A stretch of 64,000 nt of DNA from positions 372,001 through 436,000 of the forward strand of contig CANTAL010000100.1 of the NCBI GenBank assembly GCA_947650365.1, in the 5' to 3' direction. The position numbers and the translations under genes were made by a program. The stretch is from Chamaelirium japonicum (Eukaryota > Streptophyta > Magnoliopsida > Liliales > Melanthiaceae). Shown here in pieces: positions 62,999 to 64,000 of the stretch (its first letter is position 1; every line of letters begins with the position of its first letter). The notes beneath the pieces are model-generated. The model was not told the DNA's origin. It ran no database searches and saw only the letters and a program-made list of their open reading frames with translations.

Positions 62999-64000
62999 AA
63001 TGTATCCATTCTAGTTCATTCGTACGCTCCATTCTAATTCATTCCTACGCTCCATTCTTATTCATCGCACAAATGTATCCATTCTAATTCATTCGTACGA
63101 TCCATTCTAATGCATTCGCACGATCGATTCAAATTCATTCGCACGATCTATTCTAATTCATTCGTACGATCCATTCTAATTCATTCCTATGATCCATTCT
63201 AATTCATTCGCACGAATGTATCCATTCTAATTCATTTGCACGATCCATTCTAATTCATTCCTATGATCCATTCTAATTCATTCATACGAACCATTCTAAT
63301 TCATTCGCTCGAATGTATCCATTCTAATTCATTCGTACGATCCATTCTAATTCATTCTCACGAATGTAACCTTTCTAATTCATTTGTCTGATCCATTCTA
63401 ATTTATTCATACGATCCATTCGCTCGAATGAATTAGAATGAATCGTACGAATGAATTAGAATGAATACATTCGAGCAAATGAATTAGAAAATGGATACAT
63501 TTGTGAGAATGAATTAGAATGGATCGTACGATCCATTCTAATTCATTCGTACGATCCATTCAAATTCATTTGCATGATCCATTCTAATTCATTAGTTCGA
63601 TCCATTCTAATTCATTCTCACGAATGTAACCTTTCTAATTCATTTGTATGATCCATTCTAATCCATTCGTACGATCCATTCTAATCCATTCGTACGATCC
63701 ATTCTAATTCATTCGAACAATCCATTCAAATTCTTTCGTACGATACATCCTAATTCATTCGTATGATCCATTCTAACTCATTCGGTGGATCCATTCTAAT
63801 TCATTCGTACGATCCATTCTAATTCATTCGCACGATCCATTCTAATTCATTCGCACGATCCATTCTAATTCATTCGCACAAATGTATCCATTCTAATTCA
63901 ATCGTACAATCCATTCTAATTCATTCGCATGATCCATTCTAATTCATTCGTACGATCCATTCTAATTCATTTGTACGATCCATTCTAAATCATTCGCACG
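62999..64000. repeat. Final blocks (+, -, +), array continues off the edge
   Basis: Plus 62999-63425, minus 63426-63528, plus 63529-64000. The first begins at once with the CTAGTTC / CGCTCC / CTTATTCATCGCAC module (63010-63070), as at 18406. The minus piece is only about four units. GGTGGATCC is at 63785. The window stops in mid-unit at CATTCGCACG. Confidence 0.85.

Larger units (their letters stand above)
1..64000. repeat. 23/28-bp satellite array filling the whole window
   Basis: The window is made of head-to-tail short units from first to last base. The 23-bp unit is a 10-bp half, CATTCTAATT, followed by a 13-bp half, CATTCGTACGATC. The 28-bp unit has CATTCGCACG, then an inserted AATGT, then ATC or AAC. 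Most units differ from the consensus at one to three positions. On the plus-orientation strand the consensus is 15/23 pyrimidine with six C and two G, so base skew flips at every orientation switch. There is no gap longer than one unit that the repeat does not explain, and no gene, RNA gene or mobile element lies inside. The array begins and ends in mid-unit, so it continues past both edges. Location in heterochromatin is inferred from size and lack of genes. The family was not recognised. Confidence 0.97.

Noticed and set aside
1-64000. CRISPR array, because repeats are 23-28 bp
   Set aside because: There are no unique spacers between repeats; units abut directly and drift continuously in sequence, and the array changes strand many times.
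1-64000. Replication-origin iterons or plasmid repeats
   Set aside because: Iteron sets are small and sit beside a replication gene. Here thousands of units fill 64 kb with no gene.
1-64000. Telomere repeats
   Set aside because: No TTAGGG, TTTAGGG, TTAGG or similar G-rich tandem run is present on either strand.
1-64000. Identity with human satellite 2 or 3
   Set aside because: CATTC is shared, but the unit length structure, TAATT and GTACGATC elements do not fit those families as I know them. I leave the family unnamed.

Overview
The whole 64 kb window is one uninterrupted satellite DNA array. I see no gene, RNA gene, transposon, telomere repeat or any stretch of unrelated sequence. The basic unit is 23 bp, about 35% GC, made of two parts that both begin with CATTC: a 10-bp half (CATTCTAATT) and a 13-bp half (CATTCGTACGATC). 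A 28-bp variant carries an extra AATGT in the second half and usually reads GCACG instead of GTACG. A gene-free array of this size with nested higher-order repeats is typical of nuclear heterochromatin in a eukaryote (centromere-flanking, subtelomeric, or on a sex or B chromosome). I do not recognise the family and cannot name the species. The consensus has two CpGs per unit, and many common variants are C-to-T or G-to-A changes at those CpGs. This suggests, but does not prove, a genome with CpG methylation.

The most striking feature is orientation. I count about 73 blocks that alternate between the two strands, giving roughly 72 switches. Block sizes run from tens of bases to 6.5 kb. By my map about 28 kb is in the CATTCTAATT (plus) orientation and about 36 kb in the GAATGAATTAG (minus) orientation. 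Many switches fall on the palindromic core CGTACG, and several junctions recur with the same flanking variants at distant sites. Inversions have therefore been copied along with the repeats around them.

Layout: 1-9 kb alternates fairly regularly in blocks of 0.5-1 kb. 9.1-11.6 kb is a longer minus block. 11.6-24.9 kb is mostly plus and includes two copies of a long segment (about 13.4 and 22.5 kb). 24.9-32.6 kb is minus, with a 2176-bp tandem duplication that carries a small inverted block in each copy. 32.6-44.8 kb is mixed, with a third long-segment copy at 36-38.7 kb. 44.8-51.3 kb is the longest single-orientation block and contains a duplicated segment of about 1.8 kb. 51.3-56 kb switches rapidly. 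56.3-58.8 kb is plus. 60.46-62.17 kb is an 856-bp tandem duplication. The end is mixed and the array runs off both edges.

A fixed order of variant units (a core of about 309 bp) recurs in both orientations, exactly mirrored. 120-bp pentamers (four 23-bp units plus one 28-bp unit) form local higher-order repeats. All coordinates of blocks and junctions were placed by eye and should be read as accurate to about 10 bp; duplication ends are looser.
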